58,589 nucleotides of DNA, from contig NC_045140.1 of the NCBI RefSeq assembly GCF_008831285.2, positions 28,837,937 to 28,896,525 on the forward strand, written 5' to 3'. The notes beneath the pieces are model-generated. The model was not told where the DNA came from. It searched no databases and was given only the letters and a program-made list of their open reading frames with translations. Below, one piece after another: positions 30,313-40,636 of the stretch (position 1 is its first letter; each line of letters opens with the position of its first letter). This DNA is from Nymphaea colorata. Its lineage: Eukaryota > Streptophyta > Magnoliopsida > Nymphaeales > Nymphaeaceae. A program made the position numbers and the translations under genes.

Positions 30313-33300
30313 GATCCACCCTCCTGAGATGGAGCTTGTCCCCAAGCTCCTGTAGGGAATTGGAGTTTTATCTTGTCAAACAACTCCCAGGAGGTACCAC
30401 CATCGATTCCTTCCCATTGAATCAAAACCTCGTGACGGGCTCTTCCATCTCTTGTGACCCATCGATGCTTTAGGATTCGATAGGGGCGGTGGCTAACATC
30501 GGGTAACGGTTCCTCTCGCTCTGGTACTGGCCCATGATGCGGCTTCAACCGAGAAACATGAAATACTGGATGGACAAGGGCTGTAGGTGGTAAAGCTATG
30601 CGATAGGCTGCCTTGCCAATCTTCTGGAGAACTCGAAACGGCCCATAGTATCTTGGCAGAAGCTTTAAATAGGGCTGTCCTACCCACGATTTCTGCCTCA
30701 TGGGCAGCCTCTTTAACCATACCATGTCGCCGACCCCAAATTCTCTGTCTCTACACCCCTTATCATGCGCCTTTTTCATTCTAGCCTGGGCCCTCTGGAT
30801 GTTTCGTTTGAGCGTGGCTAGAATGTCATCCCTGTTTCTCAAGGCAACATCGACCTCATCTTCTCTCGCTGTGTCTACCTCATACCTCGGGACATAACTC
30901 GGTGGGTAACCATACAGGGCTTCATAGGGAGTCATGCCAGTTCCTGAATGGAGGCTGGTGTTATAGGACCACTCAGCCCAAGATAAGTATTTGACCCATG
31001 TGTTGGGTCTCTCTCCAGCGTAACACCTCAGATAGGTATCCAGTGTCCTGTTGACTACCTCACTCTGCCCATCTGTTTGAGGATGATGGGCGGTGCTAAA
31101 GTTGATCACTGTACCCGCCATTTTCATATACTCCCTCCAAAAAGCACTGAGGAAGATCGAGTCCTGATCGCAGACAATGGTCTTGGGCATACCATGCAGC
31201 TTTCCAACGTGATCCTGGTAAACATTAGCAACCATAGGTCCATGGTAGTTTCTAGGTAGGGCCACAAAATGGCTGTACTTGGTTAAGCGATCTACCACGA
31301 CCAACACCGCCTCTTTTCCTTCGGCCCGGGGCATTGCATCAATGAAGTCCATTGATACATCTTCCCATGGTTTGTCCGGTATGGGCAAGGGGTTCAAGTG
31401 CCCTGGAGGCTTGATGGCCTCATACTTTTCGCGTTGGCAGGTAAGGCATGCTTTCACGTAATTTCTCACGTCTGCCTTCATTCCCTCCCACCAAAACTGC
31501 GCCTTAATGCGCCCCATAGTTTTAGCCACGCCTTCGTGACCAGCAATGCTCGAGTCATGAAAATGTTTGAGTAGTTCATCCTTGAGAGGCGAGTTCTTAG
31601 GTACTAATGCTCGTCTCCTCTTGCAGAGTATCTCTCCTCTTAGCGAATAGTGGGGAATAGACTCTGGATTCTGGCGTATGGACTGCTTGAGGAGCCTAAG
31701 AGTTAGATCTTGATCTTGCTCCTGAGTTAGTCTATTCCATAGGTCGGTCTCAATCACAGAAAGAGTTTTCAGTTGCTCTGGCATGCGTGACAAGGAGTCC
31801 GCAGCAGAGTTTTCGGTTCCCTTCTTGTACTCTATCGTGAAATCGTAGCCAAGGAGTTTGGCTAACCATCTTTGCTGGATAGGAGTTGAGACACGTTGCT
31901 TCACCATGTACCTCAAACTGCTGTGGTCCGTCCTCACCACAAATCTTCGCCCAATCAGATAGGGCCTCCACTTGTCTACTGCCAAGACTATTGCCAAAAG
32001 CTCCTTTTCATATGTGGAAAAGGGTTTGGCCCGCTTCGTGAGGGCTTTCGACATAAACGTGATTGGATGACCCTCTTGGCTCAGAACTGCACCGACACCA
32101 ACGTCACTAGCATCTGTCTCAATCTCGAAATCCTTAGAGAAATCAGGGAGAGCGAGTACTGGGGCACTCATCATCGCAGCCTTGAGTTTGACAAAGGCCT
32201 CTCTAGCTTTCTCAGACCAGGTAAACTCCCCTTTCTTTAACATGTGCGTTAAGGGAGAAGCGATCAGACCATAGCCCTTGATAAATCTGCGATAGTACCC
32301 TGTGAGGCCTAAAAATCCCCTCATGCCTCGAGGATCCTTCGGCAAGGGCCATTGCTCCATGGCCTGGAGTTTTTCAGGGTCGGCTCTGACCCCCTCATGT
32401 GACACGATGTGACCCAAATACCCAATAGAAATCTGCCCAAAGCTGCATTTGGACATTTTCGCGAATAGGGTATTCTCCCTCAATACTCTCAACACTGTAC
32501 GAAGGTGCTCGACATGCTGCTCAATGCTCTGGCTGTACACAAGAATGTCATCAAAGAAGACTAACACGAAGTCACGCAGGAACTGACGAAACACGTCATT
32601 CATACATCGTTGGAATGTTGCGGGCGCGTTCGTAAGTCCAAACGGCATGACCAAAAACTCATAATGGCCGTCATGGGTACGAAATGCCGTCTTTGAGATG
32701 TCTTCCTCATACATTCTAATTTGGTGGTACCCTGACCGGAGATCCAACTTGGAGAATATGCGAGCTCCAGATAGTTCATCCAGAAGTTCATCAATAACAG
32801 GAATTGGATGTCTATCCTTAACTGTAGCTTCGTTCAAGGCCCTGTAATCCACATAGAATCTCCATGTATTGTCCTTTTTCTTGACGAGAAGGACTGGCGA
32901 CGAGAAGGGACTAGAACTAGGCCGAATAATATTGCTCTCTCGCATTTCCTTGACCAATCGCTCAATTTCTAATTTTTGAGCGTACCCATAGCGGTATGGG
33001 CGCACGTTAACCGGCTCTATGCCGTTGGTCAACACTATCCTGTGGTCATATGAACGAGGTGGTGGGAGTCCTTTAGGTTCCTCGAATATATCCTTGAACT
33101 CATCCAAAACTTCCTGAACCTGCTCGGGTACTTCCTCTTCTGACCCTTCTTGAGCGACAACTTCCTCTGCCACTGAAACTAACCAAGCTGCTGGTCTCTG
33201 GACTGCTATAGCCTTTAGCGCTGCCTTGGGTGCCAAACTAGGATCGACTGCCCTTAGCACTACTTCCTCTCCTCCACCCTCCTTAGGCAGGCACATCTCC

Positions 33301-35060
33301 ATGGTAGAGAAGTCCCACCAAATCCGCCCTAAGGTCTTGAGCCATTTGACTCCAAGAATGATATCCACGCTGGGTAGAGGGACAACTAGTAAGTCGACTG
33401 TATAAGGGATCTTCTGAAGCACGAGCTCTACGTTTGCACACTTGCGAGTGCAAGGGAGGCACTCACCATTGGCCACAAGTACTTTAAGAGTCGGGTGCTC
33501 TTCGATGGTACACTTTAATTCCTTAGCGAGGTGGTCACCCACGAAGTTGTGAGTCGCCCCTGAATCTAGAAGAACAAGAACTCTTCTCTTGCCAACCTGA
33601 CCTATTACTCTCATGGCATCAGGTCGGTTGGGGTCGGTCATGGTGTGACAAGCACCCTCAGGAGGTGAGCCTTCTTTCTCTTGAGGCTCTTCCCGGGCCT
33701 CGGATTCCTCTATTTCTTCGATCATAGGGGATTGATCTTCTTCTCCTTCATCGTTGGCGTCACCATCCAAAACCGTGTAGACTCGAATGTGCTTGCACTT
33801 GTGCGTAGGGTCCCACTTCTCTTTACACCAGAAACACTGCTTGTTCTTGATTAACTCCTCTCTTTCTTCACGAGTTAATACAAGAGGTGCTCGACCCTTG
33901 AAAGCGGGTTTAGGTTCTTCTTTACGTGGAGGGGCTGGAAGGAGTTTTTGCGGTTGAGGGATCTCCCTCACACGGACGGTTCCGGGGTTTCTCCATTGTC
34001 GGTACAAGGCTTGTTTCTTTCTTTGCCTATCCTCGATGGATCGTGCCTTGGCAAAGCACTTCCTTAACTCGGTGTTAGGCTCAGCCCGGATATCAATCTG
34101 AATTTCCTCCTTCAAACCTCCTACAAACGCGGCAATGAGGGACTTGGGCGTCCAATCAACCATGCTTGCTAAATTCTCAAACTTGGCTTGGTACTCTTGA
34201 ACGGATGCGGTTTGTCTTAGATTATGCAACTCGATGTCGTAATCTACATAGGAAGACTCACCAAATCTGAGCATGAGAGCTTCCTTGAACTCTCCCCACG
34301 TATTGACTGGCTCCTTGAGCTTGAGCCATCGATACCATCTCCTAGCCTCGCCGTCGAAGTGTAGAATGGACGTTTGAAGCCATTCTTCATCTGGAATCAT
34401 CTGACACGTGAAGTACTCTTCCACTTGGAAAATCCAATCTAAGGGTTCCTTGCCATTGAATCTAGGGAAGTCAATGCGAACCATAGGAATCCTCGGTTGG
34501 TTTCTTGGCGCTGCCTGACGCTCTCTATATGGCTCCCACGAAGGTGGTTCTCGATCTCCTCTATCACCCCATCTTCGATCAGAATTAATATTCTCCCACT
34601 GTGTGCCTCCAAATCTGGACCTATACTGGCTGGATTGGGGTCCATAAGGCTCTCGGTTTTCCCACTCAGGCGAGGAGTTATGATGCCCACCGTGATAGTT
34701 GTTGAGGTTGGTGGGTTGTGCTTGGAAACCTCCATTATTGCTGTTATTCCCCCTGGGTGGTGGTCTACTAGGGCCGGCTTGCGAATGGAACGGATTAGGA
34801 CCTACATTGGGCGGTCCATTGAGTATGCCCTTGCCCTTATCAACGTGGGGCTGTGGGGGATCCGGGTTGTTTCTTCTAAGGGACTCTTGATTGGCCGTCA
34901 TGACTCTCATCATCTCCTTGATCTCATCTAACTCGTTGAGCTTAGAAAGTTGTTTCTTGTAATCGCTCATCTCGTGGCGGATTTTCATAACCTCATTTTC
35001 GATGTGAACCATTCTTAGTAGATGGCTGTTCCTCATTGGCTGAGGTCTCCGCCTCAACAT
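30009..35060 (-). CDS. Gag-Pol polyprotein of B1 (1,683 aa; N-terminus uncertain)
   Basis: Same role and order as in A1, approximate residues: Gag core ~193; zinc knuckle ~408 (CFWCKEKWDPTHKC); protease DSGATHNF ~498; RT FFDD ~832; RNase H ETDAS ~977; integrase HHCC ~1165-1203; catalytic D ~1238, D ~1294, E ~1329; chromodomain-like module ~1524-1567; last ~100 residues encoded by the 3' LTR. The His-rich Gag segment is much shorter than in family A. The listed start gives a spurious-looking N-terminus. An ATG at 35097 encodes MVKKKQVVPEAPD, resembling the family-A start, but that frame hits a stop near 34993. Conserved homology in the main frame begins at MVHIENE (~35012). Either a 1-bp shift breaks the N-terminus or translation starts at MVHIENE after a short upstream ORF. 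Confidence 0.93.
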   Translation of the reverse strand: MLRRRPQPMRNSHLLRMVHIENEVMKIRHEMSDYKKQLSKLNELDEIKEMMRVMTANQESLRRNNPDPPQPHVDKGKGILNGPPNVGPNPFHSQAGPSRPPPRGNNSNNGGFQAQPTNLNNYHGGHHNSSPEWENREPYGPQSSQYRSRFGGTQWENINSDRRWGDRGDREPPSWEPYRERQAAPRNQPRIPMVRIDFPRFNGKEPLDWIFQVEEYFTCQMIPDEEWLQTSILHFDGEARRWYRWLKLKEPVNTWGEFKEALMLRFGESSYVDYDIELHNLRQTASVQEYQAKFENLASMVDWTPKSLIAAFVGGLKEEIQIDIRAEPNTELRKCFAKARSIEDRQRKKQALYRQWRNPGTVRVREIPQPQKLLPAPPRKEEPKPAFKGRAPLVLTREEREELIKNKQCFWCKEKWDPTHKCKHIRVYTVLDGDANDEGEEDQSPMIEEIEESEAREEPQEKEGSPPEGACHTMTDPNRPDAMRVIGQVGKRRVLVLLDSGATHNFVGDHLAKELKCTIEEHPTLKVLVANGECLPCTRKCANVELVLQKIPYTVDLLVVPLPSVDIILGVKWLKTLGRIWWDFSTMEMCLPKEGGGEEVVLRAVDPSLAPKAALKAIAVQRPAAWLVSVAEEVVAQEGSEEEVPEQVQEVLDEFKDIFEEPKGLPPPRSYDHRIVLTNGIEPVNVRPYRYGYAQKLEIERLVKEMRESNIIRPSSSPFSSPVLLVKKKDNTWRFYVDYRALNEATVKDRHPIPVIDELLDELSGARIFSKLDLRSGYHQIRMYEEDISKTAFRTHDGHYEFLVMPFGLTNAPATFQRCMNDVFRQFLRDFVLVFFDDILVYSQSIEQHVEHLRTVLRVLRENTLFAKMSKCSFGQISIGYLGHIVSHEGVRADPEKLQAMEQWPLPKDPRGMRGFLGLTGYYRRFIKGYGLIASPLTHMLKKGEFTWSEKAREAFVKLKAAMMSAPVLALPDFSKDFEIETDASDVGVGAVLSQEGHPITFMSKALTKRAKPFSTYEKELLAIVLAVDKWRPYLIGRRFVVRTDHSSLRYMVKQRVSTPIQQRWLAKLLGYDFTIEYKKGTENSAADSLSRMPEQLKTLSVIETDLWNRLTQEQDQDLTLRLLKQSIRQNPESIPHYSLRGEILCKRRRALVPKNSPLKDELLKHFHDSSIAGHEGVAKTMGRIKAQFWWEGMKADVRNYVKACLTCQREKYEAIKPPGHLNPLPIPDKPWEDVSMDFIDAMPRAEGKEAVLVVVDRLTKYSHFVALPRNYHGPMVANVYQDHVGKLHGMPKTIVCDQDSIFLSAFWREYMKMAGTVINFSTAHHPQTDGQSEVVNRTLDTYLRCYAGERPNTWVKYLSWAEWSYNTSLHSGTGMTPYEALYGYPPSYVPRYEVDTAREDEVDVALRNRDDILATLKRNIQRAQARMKKAHDKGCRDREFGVGDMVWLKRLPMRQKSWVGQPYLKLLPRYYGPFRVLQKIGKAAYRIALPPTALVHPVFHVSRLKPHHGPVPEREEPLPDVSHRPYRILKHRWVTRDGRARHEVLIQWEGIDGGTSWELFDKIKLQFPTGAWGQAPSQEGGSDTGQPAEWPRVATDVAESSQRARGKAALHAIKALQGQDDSRLGQKGGEGGVVQQVQTLQTEHVQLRIDAEGGAGGEATALSEALEDQGERGQVRVRSSPA
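30313..30325 (-). other. Polypurine tract of B1
   Basis: Minus-sense AGGAGGGTGGATC, identical to family A, directly before the LTR start TGATACGGGTCAAC and inside the reading frame. Confidence 0.85.
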
Positions 35061-35256
35061 CTGGTGCCTCGGGCACGACTTGCTTCTTCTTAACCATTGC
35101 GATGGTTAAGTCAAAAACAGAAATCCAAAAACGTCTAAAAGAATCACACGACTGACTGAAAACCACTGACTCTGACACTGACAAGAATTCCAACTGTATT
35201 CTGCCCTGTATAAAACCAAATGCCGATACTGTACTTGCTTACTGCTGCTCCAAGGA

Positions 35257-35269
35257 GGCTCTGATACCA
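35257..35269 (-). other. Primer-binding site of B1 (tRNA-iMet)
   Basis: Minus-sense TGGTATCAGAGCC, three bases inside the 5' LTR. Confidence 0.88.
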
Positions 35270-35272
35270 AAT

Positions 35273-38200
35273 TGGTAGGGTCTTGCCCGTGGCCGACCTA
35301 AGTCTGAAACCAACGGCCGTGCCTACCCCCACGATCACCTTGGACCAACCAGAAGACTTTCCTAGGACAAATAAAACAATGACACTACCCAGTCGGACAG
35401 GACCCCGACTTAAAAATCCCAAATAGGCAGCAGAATACAAGAGAGGTTATTCCCAAACCCAAGCAAAACCTACTACACAAATCTAAGAGATGTGAGGCTA
35501 ATACAAGCGGAAGCGATACATTTGTTAAAAATCACTCAAACTCACTCAAGCAAACCACGCAAACCACGCCTAAACGCACAAACCACACCCACCTGTAGGA
35601 GGCTAGTGCTGGCACGAGGTCGTGTCCTTGGCGCAGTGCCGCGGAGGTCCCTCTATGCACAACTACGACCTCACGGTCGGGCTGAAAGCAAAATGCAGAA
35701 ATAAGTGCTACCTCCCGCATGTCTAAAGAGAGGAGTAGAGTGTACCGGCCAAGGCTAGCTTGGCTAAGCAGTCACAAGCCTCGAGGTGAGATTTCACACT
35801 CGAGGATTATCAGCAACACGGAGAACAAGGCTGGCGCGGGGCTGGAACTCCAAAAGGAAGAAGCCGGGCGTGAAGGCAAGCCACTCCAAGAGACGCGTGA
35901 AGTAGGATCACCTCGCCGGAATCGCCAAGGAGCACTTCAACGCCTTGCTGGATGTCTGGGGGACCTTCTGGAATCCATGCCGGAGAGTCGCCGGAAAAAG
36001 AGCATAGGTGGCCGGCGGTGGCCGGAGGTCGCCGGAATATGCTGGATCAAGGCCCGCCGGTTCCAAAGACTTCAAGGATGCAGCTAGAAATGCCGCGGTC
36101 TTCCTTGGTGCTAAGGTTGAAACCAACTAGGCACGGGACTTGGACTGAGTGGGTTCGGACCAGGTGGGGCCAGGTGGGCCCGGGCTAGGTTCGGCCAACG
36201 AGCTAGGTCATAGGTAGAGTAGGCTAGGTAGGTCCTATGGTTAAAGTCTTAGGTTGACCGGGTGTAGGGAAGGGTCTCAAGTGGGGGTTCCTACAAAGTA
36301 GCTAGGGTAGGTTTGAGTAGCTCGATTTAGGGTAGATGGGAAAATGGAAATGGGAATGCAAGTGGTAACTAGGTAAGTTCGGGTGAGCTTGGGGTAATTG
36401 GGTAGGGATAGAGTTGGCTAAGAATGTGGAGGATATTCCTTAATGGAATTGTCCTCCAAGATTCTAGGCTAGGTGGCGTCTAGAAGGGCTATCTCCCTAT
36501 TACGTAGGAGAGAGGCTAGGGATCTTGGTGAGGTGTCTAGGTGAGGTGGCGATTTGGCTGATGAGGTGTGTGGTGAGAATGATCCTAGCTAAAGTGAGAT
36601 ATGAGGTGGCAGATCACAAGGTGAGCAGCCACCTACAAAGTAGGAGAAGATCTCTCAAAAGAGAACTCGCCCCTTCCAAATGTGATCCACTAGCTACAAG
36701 CTAGGGATGTGGAGGATTTCACTCCAAGGTTCTCTCTCAAGTGCTCCAGATCATGCCACGTGTACAGATGTGTGGTGGAGATGGCGAAGGGCCCAAGTCA
36801 AGCAATCACTTACCGATTTGGGTGAGACAAATGCGGAATCCCCAAATGTGACGACGCAAGAGTGCTTTCCCCAAATGTGGCCGGATTTTCCCCAATTGAG
36901 CCGGAATCTCCCAAATGCACACACGAATAACTCGAACACTTGCTGCCCTGGCTGGAGTGATGCCGGAAACAATGCAGCAGTGGCCGGAATTAGACAATTC
37001 CATCCAATTTCCAGAACTGGCCGCGCCTATTCCTCTTGCCGATTCTTTCTTTCTATTGCTTTAATTTTCATTCGGGCGTCTTTCTTTTTCTTTCCTTTTC
37101 TTCTTTGTTTTCTTTCTGATTTTTCTCGCCCCCTTTTTTTTCTGTTTTTCTTTCTGATTTCGGCCAGCAAGAGGGAGGATAAGGCAGTGGCTAAATCTGG
37201 TCTTTCTTTGCTCAAACGAACTCAAACAATCGAATGAAACTCATAGAATCAAACGACAATAACAAGAAGGTGCGTGACTCGTAAAATCGAGTTTAAGGAA
37301 TATTTCCATCGTGGGAAAAGGCTATCTTGCTGGCTGTGATTCCAGCGAGATCTTCCCTTGGCCGAACTCTTCCTTAAACTCTCTCAACGCCGTTGCACGC
37401 CCCTACAATCGAGTTATGGATGCTTACCTCTAAGAGCCCAAATCTGGAGTGGATACTTCACCTTTCTAGTTGCCTAGATGATGAAGTCTTCCCGGTACGA
37501 AGAGGCCTCTAACCTTCACTGGTGGAGACGTGGAGGCTGCACCGCTATCGTTGATGAAGACGTGGGGAACAAATCCGTGGGAAGAAGCACCTTGCGCCGG
37601 ACGCTTGGAAACTCTTCATTTGGCTAACCCTTTGGCTGAGTGATTAGGGAAGAAGAAGAAGAAAGCAAGACTAAGAGAGAAGAATACCGTCGGGTATAGC
37701 TGCTGCTGCTTGAGGAAATCCAGCAATGGGTACCGAAAATCCCAAATGTAAGACGGAGGAAGAAGAACGTGGCTTGAAGAGGAGGCGCGCGCGTGAGAGG
37801 GAGAGAACTCGAGTAGAGGAGAAGAGAGAGAGTCGATTCACACAAATGACTTCTATTTCTCAATTTTGCATACAAATCCAAATGAATTCTAAATATTTAT
37901 AGTACTGAATTAAAAAGCGGATCCAACAATTGATCCAACCCAAAATCAAAATCTAAAACTGAATTGAATACCAAAGCAAATGCGCACTCTAAAATCAAGG
38001 AAAACGCAAGCAAACTCAAACTCGAGACTTAGTGTCTCGACCCTAACTCGTCCTCTCCTTAGCCCGCACGCTGTGGGCCTTGGTTCAGACCAGAAATTCG
38101 CCCTAGGCTGACCCTAAGTGCATGGGTATAGCAAAGACCTAGGCTGGACTAGACCGGACTCGGACTTGACCCCTTTCGCCTTGGTCCTCAAGAGCCTCGC

Positions 38201-38440
38201 TTAGAGCCGTTGCCTCTCCTCCCGCTCCTCCCTCGGCATCGATTCTAAGCTGAACATGTTCAGTTTGTAAGGTCTGCACCTGCTGCACTACGCCTCCCTC
38301 TCCTCCCTTTCGACCCAGCCTTGAGTCATCTTGGCCTTGAAGGGCCTTTATTGCATGAAGGCGGCTTTGCCCGCGCCCTTTGGCTGCTCTCAGCGACATC
38401 TGTGGCTACCCTAGGCCTCTCAGCAGGTTGACCCGTATCA
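35273..38440 (-). repeat. B1 5' LTR (3,168 bp)
   Basis: Family-B LTR with a TATA box at 37894-37901. It shares LTR-specific variants with the 45596-48774 copy (CCTCTCAGCAGG before the end) rather than with its own 3' LTR (CCACTCTGCAGG). It is 11 bp shorter than that copy because of scattered small, mostly homopolymer, losses. Confidence 0.92.
37894..37901 (-). promoter_or_regulatory. LTR TATA box (B1 5' LTR)
   Basis: Minus-strand TATAAATA; equivalents at 29763-29770, 40089-40096 and 48225-48232. The predicted RNA start is ~30 bp downstream, leaving ~2.6 kb of R-U5. Confidence 0.65.
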
Positions 38441-38445
38441 AGGAC
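38441..38445. repeat. Target-site duplication of B1 (right copy)
   Basis: AGGAC directly after the LTR end GTATCA at 38440. Confidence 0.92.
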
Positions 38446-38489
38446 TCTGTTAGGATCCCGAAACCCGCGGTCGTCTAACCCGTGTGTCG
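38446..38489 (-). other. Type-C LTR start, truncated by the gap
   Basis: TC followed by TGTTAGGATCCCG and the start of a type-C LTR. It is base-for-base the sequence found at 48780-48823, which continues normally there. It breaks off at the run of N. Confidence 0.85.
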
Positions 38490-38589
38490 NNNNNNNNNNN
38501 NNNNNNNNNNNNNNNNNNNNNNNNNNNNNNNNNNNNNNNNNNNNNNNNNNNNNNNNNNNNNNNNNNNNNNNNNNNNNNNNNNNNNNNNN
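38490..38589. other. Assembly gap (100 N)
   Basis: Exactly 100 N, the usual placeholder for a gap of unknown size. Sequence on the right resumes in the middle of a family-B LTR, at the equivalent of 28259. Confidence 0.99.
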
Positions 38590-40636
38590 GGGTAGGGATA
38601 GAGTTGGCTAAGAATGTGGAGATATTCCATGATGGAATTGTCCTCCAAGATTCTAGGCTAGGTGGCGTTCTAGAAGGGCTATTCCCTAATACGTAGGAGA
38701 GAGGCTAGGGATCTTGGTGAGGTGTCTAGGTGAGGTGGCGATTTGGCTGATGAGGTGTGTGGCTGAGAATGATCCTAGCTAAAGTGAGATATGAGGTGGC
38801 AGATCACAAGGTGAGCAGCCACCTACGAAGTAGGAGAAGATCTCTCAAAGAGAACTCGCCCCTTCCAAATGTGATCCACTAGCTACAAGCTAGGATGTGG
38901 AGGATTTCACTCCAAGGTTCTCTCTCAAGTGCTCCAGATCATGCCACGGGTACAGATGTGTGGTGGAGATGGCGAAGGGCCCAAGTCAAGCAATCACTTA
39001 CCGATTTGGGTGAGACAAATGCGGAATCCCCAAATGTGACGACGCAAGAGTGCTTTCCCCAAATGTGGCCGGATTTTCCCCAATTGAGGCCGGAATCTCC
39101 CAAATGCACACACGAATAACTCGAACACTTGCTGCCTTGGCTGGAGTGATGCCGGAAACAATGCAGCAGTGGCCGGAATTAGACAATTCCAGCCAATTTC
39201 CAGAACTTGCCGCGCCTATTCCTCTTGCCGATTCTTTCTTTCTATTGCTTTAATTTTCATTCGGGCGTCTTTCTTTTTCTTTTCCTTTTCTTCTTTGTTT
39301 TCTTTCTGATTTTTCTCGCCCCCTTTTTTTTTCTGTTTTTCTTTCTGATTTCGGCCAGCAAGAGGGAGGACAAGGCAGTGGCTAAATCTGGTCTTTCTTT
39401 GCTCAAACGAACTCCAACAATCGAACGAAACTCATAGAATCAAACGACAATAACAAGAAGAAGGTGCGTGACTCGTAAAATCGAGTTTAAGGAATATTTC
39501 CACCGTGGGAAAGGCTATCTTGCTGGCTGTGATTCCAGCGAGATCTTCCCTTGGCCGAACTCTTCCTTAAACTCTCTCAACGCCGTTGCACGCCCCTACA
39601 ATCGAGTTATGGACGCTTACCTCTAAGAGCCCAAATCTGGAGTGGATACTTCACCTTTTTAGTCGCCTAGATGATGAAGTCTTCCCGGTACGAAGAGGCC
39701 TCTAACCTTCACGGGTGGAGACGTGGAGGCTGCACCGCTATCGTTGATGAAGACGTGGGGAACAAATCCGTGGGAAGAAGCACCTTGCGCCGGACGCTTG
39801 GAAACTCTTCATTTGGCTAACCCTTCGGCTGAGTGATTAGGGAAGAAGAGAAGAAGAAAGCAAGACTAAGAGAGAAGAATACCGTCGGGTATAGCTGCTG
39901 CTGCTTGAGGAAATCCAGCAATGGGTACCGAAAATCCCCAAATGTAAGACGGAGGAAGAAGAACGTGGCTTGGAGAGGAGGCCCGCGTGAGAGGGAGAGA
40001 ACTCGAGTAGAGGAGAAGAGAGAGAGTCGATTCACACAAATGACTTCTATTTCTCAAATTTTGCATACAGATCCAAATGAATTCTAAATATTTATAGTAC
40101 TGAATTAAAAAGCGGATCCAAACAATTGATCCAACCCAAAATCAAAATCCAAAACGGAATTGAATACCAAAGCAAATGCGCACTCTAAATCAAGGAAAAC
40201 GCAAGCAAACTCAAACTCGAGACTTAGTGTCTCGACCCTAACTCGTCCTCTCCTTAGCCCGCACGCTGTGGGCCTTGGTTCAGACCAGAAATTCGCCCTA
40301 GGCTGACCCTAAGTGCATGGGTATAGCAAAGACCTAGGCTGGACTAGACCGGACTCGGACTTGACCCCTTTCGCCTTGGTCCTCAAGAGCCTCGCTTAGA
40401 GCCGTTGCCTCTCCTCCCGCTCCTCCCTCGGCATCGATTCTAAGCTGAACATGTTCAGTTTGTAAGGTCTGCACTGCTGCACTACGCCTCCCTCTCCTCC
40501 CTTTTGACCCAGCCTTGAGTCATCTTGGCCTTGAAGGGCCTTAATTGCATGAAGGGCGGCTTTGCCCCGCGCCCTTTGGCTGCTCTCAGCGACATCTGTG
40601 GCTACCCTAGGCCACTCTGCAGGTTGACCCGTATCA
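38590..40636 (-). repeat. 'B2' 3' LTR, truncated by the gap (2,047 bp)
   Basis: Corresponds to 28259-30312 of B1. Sequence near the gap has clustered small indels, for example at 38620-38690. TATA box at 40089-40096. Confidence 0.9.

Larger units (their letters stand above)
27131..38440 (-). mobile_element. Ty3/gypsy LTR retrotransposon B1, complete
   Basis: 11,310 bp with AGGAC target duplications: 3' LTR 27131-30312, polypurine tract 30313-30325, gag-pol 30009-35060, primer-binding site 35257-35269, 5' LTR 35273-38440. It is related to family A throughout the coding region but has distinct LTRs (TGGTAGGGTCTTGCCC... and ...GACCCGTATCA on the plus strand). The 5' LTR shows many single-base losses in homopolymers toward the gap at 38490, consistent with poorly polished contig-end sequence. 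Confidence 0.93.
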
